From contig JAZARR010000187.1 of the NCBI GenBank assembly GCA_037389465.1, forward strand, positions 2,852,001 to 2,916,000: a stretch of 64,000 bases of DNA, read 5' to 3'. The position numbers were made by a program, and so were the translations under genes. Each line of letters starts with the position of its first letter. Position 1 is the first letter of the stretch. Positions 27,345 through 39,986 of the stretch are shown here, in pieces. The stretch comes from Baylisascaris procyonis (lineage: Eukaryota; Nematoda; Chromadorea; Rhabditida; Ascarididae). The notes below the pieces were generated by a model. It saw nothing but the letters and a program-made list of their open reading frames with translations, made no database searches and was not told the origin of the DNA.

Positions 27345-30108
27345 ATGGCAATGAAACATACAAGACGATCAACGAAACATGGTGATGATTGCCTTCTACG
27401 AGTTCCATATGCTTCGATTATTGCCTCACTTTTATGTGTTGTTGGTGTTTCGTTATTTGGGATTATGATGGCTTGGTCATTCACCGCATCCGTTGAACAA
27501 TTTCGACGAGCTCTTAATATTGATTCATTACCTTGGCTAGATAAGGTATTTCTTTGTTTGTTTTTTTTCTTTCAGGTATTTATTTATAGTTTTTTTTTAA
27601 ATTACTTTCAAGTAATTGGTTATCGATTTTTTGAAAATAACCTATTATTAATTTCAGGTACAAGTATTTTTTATAATAATTGCAGTTATAATGGCAATTG
27701 CAATTATAGTATTATTGACAATTGGTACTTTAAGTACTGGTTCGACAAGAGATGAAATTTACGGGTTGGAATTTTTATTTAGTGATTTTTCTTGCAAAGA
27801 ACATTTTCTAAGATTTTTTTTTTCTTTGCAATCGAGTTATTTTTCAATTTTGGCATAGTTTTTTTTTTAGTAATTTCTAAATTTTTTTTTTTTTTTTTTG
27901 AATTATTTATTGATGTTTGATCTATATACTTCCGTATTTTCAGTTGATATTTCTATTTTCATCCATTTTAATAACAAATTCTCCTCGAAGTAAACAATAA
28001 ATAGATTAGTGTTAAATTAAAAAGAAATTTTTTAATATTTTTATGTAGCTGATGGTTATACCTGAAATTTCAAAAAAAAAAATTTTTTTTTAAAGTAATT
28101 CAAAGATATAAACATTATTTATACGTATCATAAATTATAATTTCCTTTTTTTTTCAGCGGTGTCAAAGGTCAATTAGGTGGTCGTGTAGCGAATGCTTTA
28201 GCAATGATATTAGCCTATATATTGAATACATGTTGGTTGTTATGTGTAATTTTTACGGCTATTCTTTGCTTTATTTATTATATTTTCACTTCATTATGCG
28301 CATCATTGAGCGCTTATTCCGAATCGAATTGTCTCGATTTTGGTGTATTTCGACCAATTTTTCAAGGAATTTCATCATCGGTTTGTTTCTTTTTTTCTCT
28401 TTCTCTCTAAAGTTTTTCACTCTTTTATATCTCTATTCTTTCTCTTTTTCCCTCTCTTCCCCTCATTAAGCAGGAATCTCTGAATATTCTTTTATACCTT
28501 CTCTCTCTCTCTTGAGCAAACGTCTATGAACATCACTCCCATTTCTTTCGATAGCCTGGGTATTAGGACATTTGTCTTGGATTATGTGCTTGGCCAGTGG
28601 GAACCTTATTATTTTAAAATGTTTCATTTATTTCGTTATTTCATTTATTGTTGTTGATGTTTATATTTATTTGTTTGCATAGTACACTTTGTTCTTCTAA
28701 TATTTTTAATGAGTGGATGATTCATTTGATGGATGTTCTGCAACATCATTAAGACGGATAGGGATGAATTGATAGAAAAGAGTTTAGATAGGAGTGGATT
28801 GACGATGAGGGGACTCAATTCAAATGGGAGGAAACCCGCGGCCCATATATTGTACCAATTCTGGTGTTTTAATGGGTATTTTGCTTGTGAGTACTGATTA
28901 TATCCTCTGAAGTCTTGGGTATCTATCAGAGTATATAGAATCTCAAAAGGTAGGTTTGTCAGAAGAGACGGGAGAAGAGAAGGGAGGTCTGGTTCAGGTT
29001 TCTTTTGCGCTTCCCGTGCAGGCAGGGAAGAGGGGAATAGTGATGAAGGAAAGAAGTTTAATTCATAGTGACTAAACTTTGTTTTCATCTTGCAGTCTTT
29101 GCGATTATGTGGTGGAGATTTACAACAATTCTGTGCACTATCGTCGAGTGCGTTTGCATGGTTCGTCGTTGGATTGATTGGAACGTTTTTGGTAATCAAA
29201 GGACTTGTACACTTCCTTATTTGTTGTGCGGCTAATTATGCTCATGTTACCAGTGGTACTAAATATGCAGATTTAAGAGAGGTAAGTAAACTACTTTTGA
29301 AAATAAGAGGAAAAATGCAGCCACGATTTGGCCTGTATAATTTAAAATGCGGCCGCGATTTAGGTTGTATAATTGAAAACGCGGCCGCGATCCGGCCTGT
29401 ATAATTTAAAATGCGGCCTTGACTTTGCCTTTAAAACGCAGTTAGAGCCCAAAAAAATCTTTGACATGCAACCACAAAAGTGAATGCTAAGCCAACTGCA
29501 GCTCTTATTTACTGCATTTTCGCGACCGTAATTCATTGTTTATACGAAGCGAGCTTACCCGTGAACATAAAAAAGAATTTGTGAATTTTATCTAAATTGT
29601 ATTCAATTTTTTAGATGGAGACCCCGTTTCATTCAATAAGATTTAAAAAAAATTAAATTTTATCTATTGCTTGATTATGTGATACGGTTTCCGATTATGG
29701 TGCACTGGGGAGTATTCAAGTTTTATATTGAAACTGCAAGAGATAAAGAGGCTTAAAGACCCGGTGAACCTCCGTCCGGTAGCCTAAATGAATTGTATTC
29801 AACTAACGGAATAGGGTTCCATCGCTGATGGATAGCGAATAAAGCAGCAATGGAATATATGGACTTTCTTCTTTTCAAATCTCATGAAGGCCACTTCTAT
29901 TTAAGAGGGTTTTTATTCTCAACGAATATGGTACTTTCATTCATTTATTTATTATAATTTTGTTTTATTTTAATGCTCTCACGTTGATTGTTTCAGTTAT
30001 TGGCATCTGAAGACATTGACGGAGGTATGAGTGAAATTCGTGGACTCGGAATTGAAGGACCTCCAAGACCTGGTTCTCGATGGGCTAGATCCTACTCACC
30101 TTATCGAC

Positions 30109-30113
<5 letters not shown>
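27345..30113 (+). CDS. nmgp-1: Neuronal membrane glycoprotein M6 / proteolipid protein family
   Basis: Five exons join in phase: 27345-27545, 27658-27764, 28158-28380, 29096-29281 and 29997-30113, giving 277 residues. Four transmembrane segments are clear: ASIIASLLCVVGVSLFGIMM (about 29-48), VFFIIIAVIMAIAIIVLL (about 70-87), one from ALAMILAYILNTCWLLCVIF onward (about 117-148), and FAWFVVGLIGTFLVIKGLVH (about 196-215). The N-terminal CLLRVPYASIIASLLC is the signature of the PLP/DM20/M6 family. The large second extracellular loop has the family's paired cysteines (SLCASL, SNCLDFG, LRLCGGDLQQFC). The C-terminus (RPGSRWARSYSPYRH) is short and basic. Family members are tetraspan plasma-membrane proteins of neurons and epithelia involved in membrane shape and neurite growth; nematodes have a single known member, nmgp-1, and the symbol is by family and not by alignment. 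Start choice: a second Met lies two codons downstream. Confidence 0.9.
28645..29080. other. Intron 3 of the M6 gene with a chance antisense frame
   Basis: A 184-codon minus-strand frame runs from the exon 4 antisense back through this intron. It overlaps conserved coding sequence on the other strand and has no domain, so I treat it as chance. Confidence 0.6.
29312..29425. repeat. About 31-bp tandem repeat with NotI sites, 4 copies
   Basis: Four degenerate copies around TTTAAAATGCGGCCGCGATT lie about 30 bases after the exon 4 donor of the M6 gene. Two units carry GCGGCCGC, GC-rich against the local AT-rich background. Confidence 0.8.

Positions 30114-30152
<39 letters not shown>
30112..30152. 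repeat. (TA)n microsatellite at the M6 stop codon
   Basis: About 20 TA units begin within the TAA stop codon of the M6 gene, so the array forms the start of the 3' UTR. Confidence 0.95.
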
Positions 30153-30154
<2 letters not shown>

Positions 30155-31420
30155 ACGTTCACCAATAATTTGCGACTTGCTTGCCTTTGATGGTCAATTT
30201 TGTTATTTCCTATTTCCAGTGATTCGATTTGTGACTTGTTGGGGGGATGTGAGTATGAATTAGAATGGTAATTCTTGAAAATAAGCTAGACTGACGAAAG
30301 ACAATGGAAAACTCCGTTTTTTCTTTACAAGATTTATGTATCTCTGTGCTTTAATGTTATTGTTTGCTCATTTGAATATTTTTATGCTTTAGTATGATTG
30401 CCTTTAACGGTTGTAAATCACTTTAGTTATTTGACATTGTTATACCTCTATGCGATCAACTTTTATTCTCTCATGTCGATTGTTTGTTTTGGAAGGAGAG
30501 GGATGGGGGGGATTAGGTAAGAAGGGGATTAGGGAGGGGATGGATAAGGAGGTGGGATGAGGGAGGAGATAAAATATTGATGATTTCAATAGAATTCAAG
30601 CAAAGAGCAGTATTTATTCTGTACAGATTTCTTGCATTTTGTTATTTAAAAAAATGGGCACTGATGTTTGGCGATTTCCAAAAGAACATTTTTCTTGGCT
30701 TCAAGTCTTTTAGTATGGCTCTTGATAGAACCTTTATCGATCGTTTGGTACCATAATATTTTTGTTTTTAAATCTGAATATAGATTTGACAAATGTTATA
30801 GGATGTAAGTATATTGGTAATCGGTGGCTCAACTATAGGCTTTGCAGTTTTGAAATAACTGTTTATCGTAGGGCTTATAAACGGGAGAATACGGTTTCTT
30901 TAATGAAATCTCGAATAGCGAGCATTTCTTGTACTTATAAAAGATCTATAACACTATGGTATATAGCATTAGTAAAAGAAAGTTTGTTTATTATATAGGT
31001 TTTTGTTATGTTTGTTTCTTTCTTTTTTCGTTCTATTGTTTTATTGTTGATAGTTTTTCTGATTGGCGTTGACGCGTCTTGATTCTTTGTAAACGCAATA
31101 TCTAATTTATATATTAAAAAATAGCAGAGATTTCATAAAATCTTCCTAATATTTTTTTTTGGGGGGGGGGGGTAATTAATCGAGAATACGGTCAATGAAT
31201 GAGCTGAGGTGAAGAGAGGATTGACCTGAGGTAAATCTCACGTTGTCCACTATTCGCTAGCCGTATCGATCGCCGCTAAAATGCTTTACATAGATTTATT
31301 TCAAACCATTTTGGGTCCATCAACTTCGGAGTGTGACCTTTATCGTATGTTGAACATGAATTTCACTTATCTTTTTATATTCGCAAATATTCATGAATTG
31401 TAATGCATCGTTTTTCATAT

Positions 31421-31512
31421 AGGAGTGGTCATCTTTGACCATTCTTGGATGGTCATCTTTGACCATTCTTGGATGGTCATCTTTGACCGCTCTTGGATGG
31501 TCATTTTTGACC
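31421..31512. repeat. 24-bp tandem repeat, 4 copies
   Basis: Unit around GGATGGTCATCTTTGACCAT repeated four times; each unit contains the palindrome GGTCA..TGACC, so the array can form a series of small hairpins. Confidence 0.85.
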
Positions 31513-32698
31513 CATTCTCGGCACTAAATAGACTAAAGTTTTATATCGTATCAATAACCGGTCCCATGGATGATCGAAAAGCTGCTAGATCAGCACCAAC
31601 TTAATTCGTATTTTTTATGTTTATGTCAGAGAATTTTCAGTACTCTCAAATCGTTCTTGCAAATACTACAATTATTAATGTTGAATAAAATTGGAAATTT
31701 AAACAGGTATATATTGTGAAAATTTGAAACTTGCCAATTTCATTGAGTGATAAAAGTAAATATAATTGATAGAATTAATATATAAATTAATTCACTTTTT
31801 ATGCTCTCATATAACAACAAAATTTTTTAGTGCAATTTTTTTTCGCATATTTTTATATTTTTGCATTTATTATAGCGTATGCAAATTTTTCAGGAAATAT
31901 GCAAATTTTTCAGGAAATATGCGAATTTTTCAGGAAATATTTTCTCAGTTTTTTGATGCCTTAAAATTGTTTTTTCTTTTTTATTTGTTTTTTTTTTCCT
32001 TTTTTTAGTATTAGTTGCTTCGGTTTCCATCACAAATATATTATTGTTTTCTATTTAAAACTTGCGATTGTTTCTTCTTTTTTTTCTAAATTTATTTTTA
32101 TACATGATTGCATCCTCTATTTATCTTGTATTTTATTGTAGTACTTTTTTTCTCTATTATCTCTATTTTATTTCGCTATTTTCCGTGAAAATAAAATCAC
32201 TTTTAATTCTTGATGTTTCTTTTTTTTAATTTGCTAGTGCGTTCGATATTTGCTCCACTTTTTTGTGGATATCAATAGATTGATTTCCTCATCTCTCACT
32301 TAAAGTATGAACTGAAGCTGTAAATAACTGCTGGAGGATAGCTTCTGACGTCATTCACTTCCGGTGTTTATTGATTTTTTTCAAGTGCTGATTTCCGGTA
32401 TAGATTTTTTCTTTAAATCTAAATAATTCAATGATTTTTTTAAAAATATTTTTTCTAAAATTATTTTTTTCCCAGTCGTTTTAAGGTGTTCATAATGAAA
32501 TGCCATTGTGTTAGCGTTATGTCAGTCGTTACGTTGTCGTAACGATTTTTTTTTTTAAATCATACATTAGTGTGCTATTTCTGCACAACTTATTTTCATC
32601 AACAAATATTGATTATATTCATTTTTATATTCTGCCCATATCGATTCACATTCTATTTGGGAAGCTGAAAATTCAACCAATACTATGTCGAATTGTTA

Positions 32699-32995
32699 GG
32701 TAGGGTAAGTTGCTGCCGATGTTTGCTAAGTGTCGGGTAAGTTGCTGCCGATGTTTGCTAAGTGTCGGGTAAGTTGCTGCCGATGTTTGCTGAGTGTCGG
32801 GTAAGTTGCTGCCGATGTTTGCTGAGTGTCGGGTAAGTTGCTGCCGATGTTTGGTAAGTTTTGGGTAAGTTGCTGCCAACGCTTGGTAAGTATCGGGTAG
32901 GTTGCTGCCGGTGTTTGGTAAGTTTTGGGTAAGTTGCTGCCGACGCTTGTTAAGTCGGGTAAGTTGCTGCCGATGTTTGGTAAGTGTCGGGTACG
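32699..32995. repeat. 32-bp minisatellite, about 9 copies
   Basis: Unit around GGGTAAGTTGCTGCCGATGT repeated about nine times with small changes and indels. Every unit contains a consensus-like splice donor GGTAAGT. A minus-strand frame through it (repeats of NIGSNLPDT) is an artefact. Confidence 0.9.
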
Positions 32996-33831
32996 TCACG
33001 CTTTTTGACCTGAACAAAATCGATACTAAAGTCATCTGGAGGTCCTAATATCGCAGTCTTCGACTATGATGTTACCGTTGATGATGTATCCCATGAGGCT
33101 AAAGTAAATACGTTTGATTTAAGAAGCGAGATTCGATTAATAACCATCGGCGATATCATTGATTCAGTTATTGATCATTGGAATTTGCTTGGTTATTGAT
33201 AATTTATTTCTTCGTCGAAACATAAATTGGTCATTTGTAGCGGCTAAATATTGTGACCAATAGTTATATGGTGACCAGCAGTGACCAATGACCAATAGTA
33301 AAAGTTTGCAAGAGATGATTGCGTCGTCGATTCGATCAGAAAAAATCAAAGTTTAGGCACTCTACCTTCTGGTATCATTCATGAATCCGTTTTGCTCTCA
33401 CTTACTTTTTAAAAAATTTATGGTGCCCCCTTCCCCCCTTCCTCCCCCTTTATTCCGCCTATTTCATCTGCTTTTTAATAGCAAAGAAGGAGAGAGCGGA
33501 AGAGGGGGGGGGGGATTAGGACGAATGATAAATATATAGAAACTCTAAGGAGGAAATTACTTAGATATCCTTATTCGTTGTTGTTTTCTTATCGTTACGA
33601 TAATGTGATAAGAAATATGGGGTGAGCGCTAATACGTCGATATATATGATAAGATATTATTGATTGTGTGATATTATCGAATTATTATTTAATTTGCATA
33701 TTTATTTAAGAAATTTGATATTATCGATTTATTATGTGATATTAAGTGATATCATATTATTATGTGTACCTAAATAATTTGCATATTTATTTAGGTGTTT
33801 AATTGTGGAATTGTGAAAATTTTTGGTTTGT

Positions 33832-35438
33832 ATGAAAAGAAGCGAAAGTGAGGAACCGCCAGCAGACTTCATCAAGAACGAACTCTCCGCATTTTCTAAT
33901 AATATCGCCAATTGCCTTTCGGCTATTTCATTAAAGGTTTTTTTTGAGCTATTTTTATTAGTGTTTTATAAGTTTATTTTGATGGTGCCTTATCGTCGCA
34001 TTTGTATGTATGTGTCTGTCTGTCCGTCCGTCCGTCTGTGTCTGTCTAGGTGTCCGTCCGCTCGTCTGTATGTTGGGTGGTTTGGGTTCGGAAATTGCTG
34101 GAGTTGGAGTTAGGAGATTCGGTGGCGCAGCTTTTTGAATTACTTTAGAAATTTAAATTGAATTGAAGTGAATTGAATTTTTTTGGAGCAATATATCGCT
34201 GCCTTCTTTAAAGGTAGAGGAGGTGTTTGAAGGTGGTCTTTGAAGGTATTTGAAGGTGTTTGAAGGTCTTTGAAGGTGTTTGAAGGTCTTTGAAGGTATG
34301 ATACGTATCAAATTATAGGTAAATTAAAAATAAGTATATATTTAGTGTAACAATACCATCCGAAATAAATCGACAATATGCAGGTAATGTTCTATTATGT
34401 CTTTGATATTAACACGTCATATATGCAAATTTATTTAAAAGTTAAGAAGTCTTCGGAGGTTTTTTTCTTCTATTCTCGATCGGGTTTCCGGTTAACGGCG
34501 TTCTCTTCCTAGAGTAGATCTCCTGACCATTTGCGCTAGTCCATTTGGTTTTCTTTTCAAATATACTAATAAGAAATTGCCTACCTGTTGCAAGTAATTT
34601 ACATATAAGAGGAGACTTATTGCTGATATCTTATGCAAATTTTTTTGAAGCATTGCTGATATTTTATGCAAATTTATTTGAAATTTATTGCTGATATGAT
34701 ATGCAAATTTATTTAAGTTGTGTGCAGACGAGGGTACCGTGTCGTGTGTGGAGGAGTGCCTTGTGGCAACAGAAGAATTAAACACACTGGGCGAATTGGT
34801 AAGAAGTGAGATCAACGTTGCAGGAGATACGCTTTCAAGTATTGACACTCAATTACAACAACTCTCTTCACTCTTTCATAATATCGATCAACTTGCCGAT
34901 TATATTGCTCAGGTATGCTTTCTACCTCTTTACTTGCAAAAAAGGTTTATTAGATTTGTTTGAAGAAATGGGGGGGGGGGCAATATTTCACCGCAAAACC
35001 TAAATTTTCGAGGGGGGGGAAGGGTGGACAATTTTAGGTCTCTCTTGTATGTTTGATAAGTTCTTTATAGTGGTCCTTATCTATGCGAGGTTTATTGGAG
35101 AAGGGATGCGAATGTTCTTATTGCTGTTGAGATATAAAATAAAGTTTTTTATATCATTTCGGTGACTCTTCTTCATTACTAATGTCTAGCCTTTTCAGGT
35201 TATCCATGAAGGTGCACACTAAAACATTGTATCATACTATTACCTTCTCAAGTAATTGACAGCTAATTAAGATTGGGGTTTCATTTAAAGATTTGCTCAG
35301 GTAAGCGGCTGTCAATAAGGTATCTCTTTGTTGTTGTTGTTGTTGTTTTTTTTTCAGAAGAAAGAAGAGCTAAAGCAATTTGAAATTGAATTGTGCAAAG
35401 CGGAAAAACTAGTAAAAACGGCTCAGAAAACAAAGTGA
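33832..35438 (+). CDS. BLOC-1 complex subunit 4-like protein (tentative)
   Basis: Three exons join in phase 0: 33832-33936, 34718-34912 and 35358-35438, giving 126 residues. The middle part is an amphipathic coiled-coil-like helix (VEECLVATEELNTLGELVRS, then LFHNIDQLADYIAQ) and the C-terminus is charged helix (KKEELKQFEIELCKAEKLVK). This pattern (EECL..EEL..L, then LF..ID.L..hh, then a helix ending AEKLV) matches what I know of BLOC1S4 (cappuccino), a small coiled-coil subunit of the complex for biogenesis of lysosome-related organelles. No catalytic residues are expected. The exon 2 acceptor used is the weak TATTTAAG, because the nearby GTGTGCAG would break the frame. Alternative: another small coiled-coil BLOC or SNARE-associated protein. 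It lies 1.27 kb before the next gene on the same strand. Confidence 0.5.
34210..34298. repeat. Tandem TTTGAAGGTGTTTGAAGGTC repeat
   Basis: About eight copies of a 10-11 base unit TTTGAAGGT(G/C) inside intron 1 of the BLOC1S4-like gene. Confidence 0.85.
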
Positions 35439-36580
35439 TGCGAATCAAGGAAAACGGTATATGATTATGCTTAATATTTTTATTTAATTTAATTCGTCGT
35501 CTCATTATGGAAAAATATAAAAAAGTTCGGAAGTATAAATAATAGAAAGGTAAACAAAATGTTTGCAACTCGATGATCCAGGTGAATGGAATGGTAGTTG
35601 TGTGTCGATTGAAATGACTCAGTCCGCGAAATGGGTGAATATAACATTTTTGTGATTGGTGAAATGGGAGAAGTGGTAGGTAACCGAAGATGAGAATAAT
35701 GGGACTGTATTGATAGATAATTAATAAAAAAGAATAATTCCAACAGTTTAATTATATTTATTAGTTTTACGCCTTGTTTTCTATCACAATTTTTTTTTTT
35801 TTTTTTTTTTAAATCAACATATTTTTGTGTGTTTCTTCGCTGAAGCTACCTGCATATGATATGAATGCGCTTAAAAATTACTATCACTAATTGAGGTTCA
35901 ATATGCAAATTCAAATGCATTTCTTACAATAAGCATTATTCTAATAGAGAGGCGAGTTTGGTGGGATGGATTCTAATTTATTCTACAAACATATTTGCAT
36001 AATGGTTTACGTTGAATTTTAGTTAGCTTGTATGGACAAAGGAAAGTATAGTTCATAAAAATATATCACGGCGGGATAGGGATTTGGGAAAAGCGGAATA
36101 AGCTATCCTGAAATCATGAGCTCTATCTTCAGGAAACTAGCATTTCCCACTGTCTAGAGAGAGAGAGGAAATTACAAGAATGTAGTCTATTTTCAAGGGA
36201 CAGACAAAATTCGAGGGAGGGAGAGAGATTGGAATCTGAATTTGAAAAGAATATTCTCTAGAAGATATCGGCAAAGGAAGTAGCTGCATTTTGTTAAGTG
36301 CCAAAGTAAAGGGGGGAAGGGGGGTGTAACAATTCTGCTCCCAGGAGGAGGGAAAACCGAATTTAGGGCTTCACGAAATTTTTGTCGTTGCATATTCGAT
36401 TTACTCTTACACTGATATTATTGTATCACTGTGCACCCTACCTTATAAATAAGGCATCCTTAATCAGTGAATATTCACGAGGTGGTTTCGTACCTGTAAC
36501 TATTTGCATAGGTGATTCCTTCCTTACCTATGGTCTGCTATACAGTAGCTGACAAATTTTGGGTAGTGGTTATATTTTCT

Positions 36581-36652
<72 letters not shown>

Positions 36653-36703
36653 AACGCAGTTAGGTGCTAATTGTTAGCACCTAAATATTAGAAAGGTAAT
36701 TTT
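35439..36703. other. Intergenic, no gene seen
   Basis: Spacer between the BLOC1S4-like and NOL7-like genes. It has a poly-T run (35791-35810), GA-rich runs (36160-36220 and 36310-36350) and the TA array. The minus-strand frames at 35281-35743 and 36193-36393 lack support. Confidence 0.5.
36583..36651. repeat. (TA)n microsatellite
   Basis: About 34 TA units, ending about 50 bases upstream of the proposed ATG of the NOL7-like gene. Confidence 0.95.
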
Positions 36704-39700
36704 ATGGAGGAGTCGTCTTTAACTTCAAGCTGCAGTGATGTTTTCTTGGTCATTCTTCGTTGAGTTATGCCGGCGCAAATTTTTATTTCCTTTTTTACGA
36801 AGTTTAAAAACTTTCAAGTAGCACTTTGCAATTTTTTAAGAATTGCCCGAGGAGGAGCCAGAATTTCTGGAAGAGGACGTAAACAGTGATGACGAAGCCC
36901 CGGAAGAAGTATCCACGAAGCAACAGGATATTAATCTTCATTCAGATGCACCGACTGCATTTCAGCAGGTACAGGAAATTGTTTAATTTTTTGTATTTGT
37001 TGGGGGTGGGGGGGGGGGGGAGGGTCTTCTCTCATCTTTTCTCACCGCTTTCTTTTTCCACAGTGCGTTTTTTCGCAACCGATAAACGATACGTAGCGGG
37101 GCTGCACCAATGTAATAGCAATTTTAGGGGTTTTACTTGTGTATTTAAAGCGAAAAAGGATTATACCGGAAGTGCTCTTCTGGAGAACTCGAATCGTTCT
37201 TCTATATTTTCGGCTGTGATTTCAACTCTCGACCCAGATGGAGTATGTAGTTTGATGTGTCACAACAGTTCAAGGGGAAGAGGCGTGTAGTCTAAAACAA
37301 GCGTTGAACTTAAGGTGCAAGTGTTAACTATTGCTCTTCTTAACGAAGCCCTTTTGACGTTGGTAACGAACTGCAGTTGGTTATTTTTGAACCAGGTCGG
37401 CTTTTGGTTATTTTTGAACCAGTCGGCTTTTCTTCATAATGATTTCTCTTGTCGAATATTTTTCCGTATGCGTGGATTGCTTCGCGAGTTGTGAACGGTT
37501 ATAGAGGTTGAAAGTCCAGGAAGTGTGGCGCAAGTGTCCGGAGCATTTGAGTGGAAAATCTTTTATCGCTTATAGTTTTAAATCTCTTTCATCATTTTTT
37601 GTCTGATTCACTAGCATAAATATTTGTTATATACTATAGATTTATTTTTGCAAAGAGGATTTGCCAGAAGCATAGTTATTTAAGGAGCATTAGCTAATCT
37701 GTTTCCTCATAGTTCTGTTTGTTGGTCTAGCCTTCCACTTCCCCTTCTCCTCACCCCTTTCCCTTCATGTCCATCCACCGTCAGCGTTTTTTCTGGGTTT
37801 CTTTGGACCGATAATATTCTTCTTGAAGCTATTTCGATGTTGATCTAATAGTTACCTGTGTCCTTTTTGCAGGTAGAACAACGAAGGGAAGAAAGAAAGA
37901 AACTAAAGAGAAAGAAAAAACGAAGGAAAGTCACCAAAATTAGTGAAAATGAGTTTATCGTGAATGCAGGGTAAGTACTTCTTATTGAGAAATTACGGTT
38001 TTTAAACTTTCATCCGATACCATTTTTGAATAATTTATTTTATTCGTTATTGGTAATAATGCCTATTTTTTGTACTGAAATATTGAATGCCTTTTAGTTG
38101 TTTTTTAATAAATAGCCAAGTTGGTTGATTCTCGTTTTCTAGTCCTTTAACCTAAGACCTTATCAATTTTATGAATCACAGAGATCTTGGGAGGTTTTTT
38201 TTGGTGAAAAATTTTAAAAAAATTAGCTGATAAAGGCTCAGTGTTTTGTTGCTGAAGAAATATTTTCTTTTCGTGATATGAATGGGAAATTTTTTAGATA
38301 ATCCGAGGCGAACGGATTTTTTTTTTTTTTTGATTTTTTGATTCAAAATCTAAATTCAATTAAGAAAGAATAAGAGGGGTCCATGTTTGATTTAATTCAA
38401 AAATTAGCGTTTTACACAACGATTCATAAATGGAAGTACAATTTGACGATGGGGTTATTTTGTCGGATGACGTCATTTGGTTTGTGTAAAATTTTAATGG
38501 TTTCTTTTGCGGAAGATGTCTGGTGGAGTTTCAAATTTTATAAGCTTTTTTAAAATATACCTGAATGTGTTTCGCCTCTAGGTAGCTTATTAGAAATTTT
38601 TTTTCTTTCTATTGGATGATGCAATTTAGCGTACCATCTAATAAAGAACAAATCTCTCTCCACATTGAAAGATATGCAAATTTGAAAAAATTTCCCGCCT
38701 GATCTCTCTTTTTCCACAGATCTTTTGCAAGAGATTTATTCTCTTTAACAAATTCGCATAAAATCTTTAGACTTAAGTTTTAAGCAATAGGCGTAGGTTG
38801 TTGGATTTAAATATTCTTAGTTGTAACCAGTTCCATAATTTTCGTAGAATTAAGGGTCTATTTTACGCGAAACCGATGAAGAACTTGTAAGCATCTGAAT
38901 TCTTTGCATCTTTTTTTTTTTTTTGAATGAGGCTAACGTCCTTCACATTTGTCTTAGAAGACCTCTTATCGAGGAGGATAGCACGAAGTCCCTGTTATAA
39001 TCCTCAGCCATTAATTTGCATATGCCTGATCGCATCTTGGGAAAGAAGAGGAAGAACATTGCCTACTTTTACTCTATCCTCCTTTTTTTAAAACTTTTGC
39101 GCTCTATCCTTCCGTTTCCATTTTTCTGCGCAGTTTTTTTTTCACGCTTGTATGTTTTGTTTTTTTTTTTGAAATTGTTTTCATGTATTTACAGGGATGC
39201 TTCATTCAAGGTGATACCTCTTGAGAAGTTCAAGCAACCAAAACCTGAGGTCAATTTTCGTGAGCAATTACTCTTGAAAAGGACGCAGTCTACCAGAATG
39301 CGAAGTTAGTCTTTAATTTTGTAAAGGCTTTTTTTTAGATCTATAAATGAAAATTAATGGAACTTTTAATAGATAGTATTATGAATGAACCTGTGGAAGA
39401 TCTGATCATCTAAATGTAGGAGATATGAGGCCATCAAATCTGTATTTACTAGTACCATGAAGATGGGTAATTTCAGGTTCCGTATGGCAAAGAATCTCAA
39501 AAACGGATGTGTGGTACGTTATGGAGAGATTAAGGTTTTTGGGGGATGAAGAAAGGGGGGGAGGGAAGATGGTTGTAAAATTGATGTGAGGGGCCACTAT
39601 GGAAGATTAAGGTTTTTTAGGGATGAACGGGGGGGAGCTGATTGTGGTGGACACTTATTGATTATCTTTCATTTTCTCCGCTTTCTTTCTAGGCAATTTG

Positions 39701-39986
39701 TTAAAGAAGTTTTAAAGTTCTTGTTCAGTGGAATTAAGGAGTCATATGCAAATTTTTTATGCAAATTATATTCAAAGGAGGCGTAAAAAGCGTCAAAATG
39801 TAATGTTGTTGTTTTTTTTTTTTCAATCAGGACAGATGAAAACTTCAAAACAGAATAAAATTTCTAAGAAAAAGTGAAGAAAGCGTCAAAAAGCGTTAGA
39901 AAAATTGTTTTTATACTGAAATATTTTTACTTCCAGGAAGTGAGAATGCGGGTTCAATTCATAAAGCGAAATGGCTAAGAAAATAA
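36704..39986 (+). CDS. Nucleolar protein 7-like protein
   Basis: Five exons join in phase: 36704-36734, 36841-36968, 37873-37970, 39195-39304 and 39937-39986, giving 138 residues. The N-terminal half is acidic and contains NSDDEAPEEVSTKQQD, closely like the DDEAPEE motif of NOL7. A strongly basic stretch follows (REERKKLKRKKKRRK), fitting nuclear and nucleolar targeting. The C-terminal half has FKVIPLEKFKQPKPEVNFRE and ends HKAKWLRK, again like the basic Trp-containing end of NOL7. NOL7 is a nucleolar protein linked to small-subunit ribosome biogenesis; it is much longer in vertebrates. Donors and acceptors are TGCA/gtgatg, ttttaag/AA, CAG/gtacag, ttgcag/GTA, AGG/gtaagt, ttacag/G, CGAA/gttagt and ttccag/GA. 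An alternative last exon (39831-39877) also fits the phase. The small first exon is the least certain part. Confidence 0.6.
39831..39877 (+). CDS. Alternative last exon of the NOL7-like gene
   Basis: After the acceptor TTTTCAATCAG, the frame from the previous exon continues as QMKTSKQNKISKKK and stops. It is in the same phase as the other last exon at 39937-39986, so either can follow the exon ending at 39304. Both tails are short and basic. Only transcripts can say whether one or both are used. Confidence 0.45.

Larger units (their letters stand above)
30154..33831. other. No supported gene; minisatellites and poly-G tracts
   Basis: Presumed M6 3' UTR and intergenic sequence. Contents: G-rich run 30490-30570, a G10 run at about 31161, tandem repeats at 31421-31512, 31880-31935 and 32699-32995, long T-runs 31960-32260 and a G-rich run at 33505-33516. 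Frames at 30762-30998, 31766-32008 and 32673-33035 are short, and the last is a repeat artefact. Confidence 0.5.

Noticed and set aside
28645..29199. 184-codon minus-strand frame in the M6 gene
   Set aside because: It is antisense to a conserved M6 exon and intron, with no domain and no splice structure.
32673..33035. 120-codon minus-strand frame
   Set aside because: Translation of the 32-bp minisatellite with frame changes caused by its indels.
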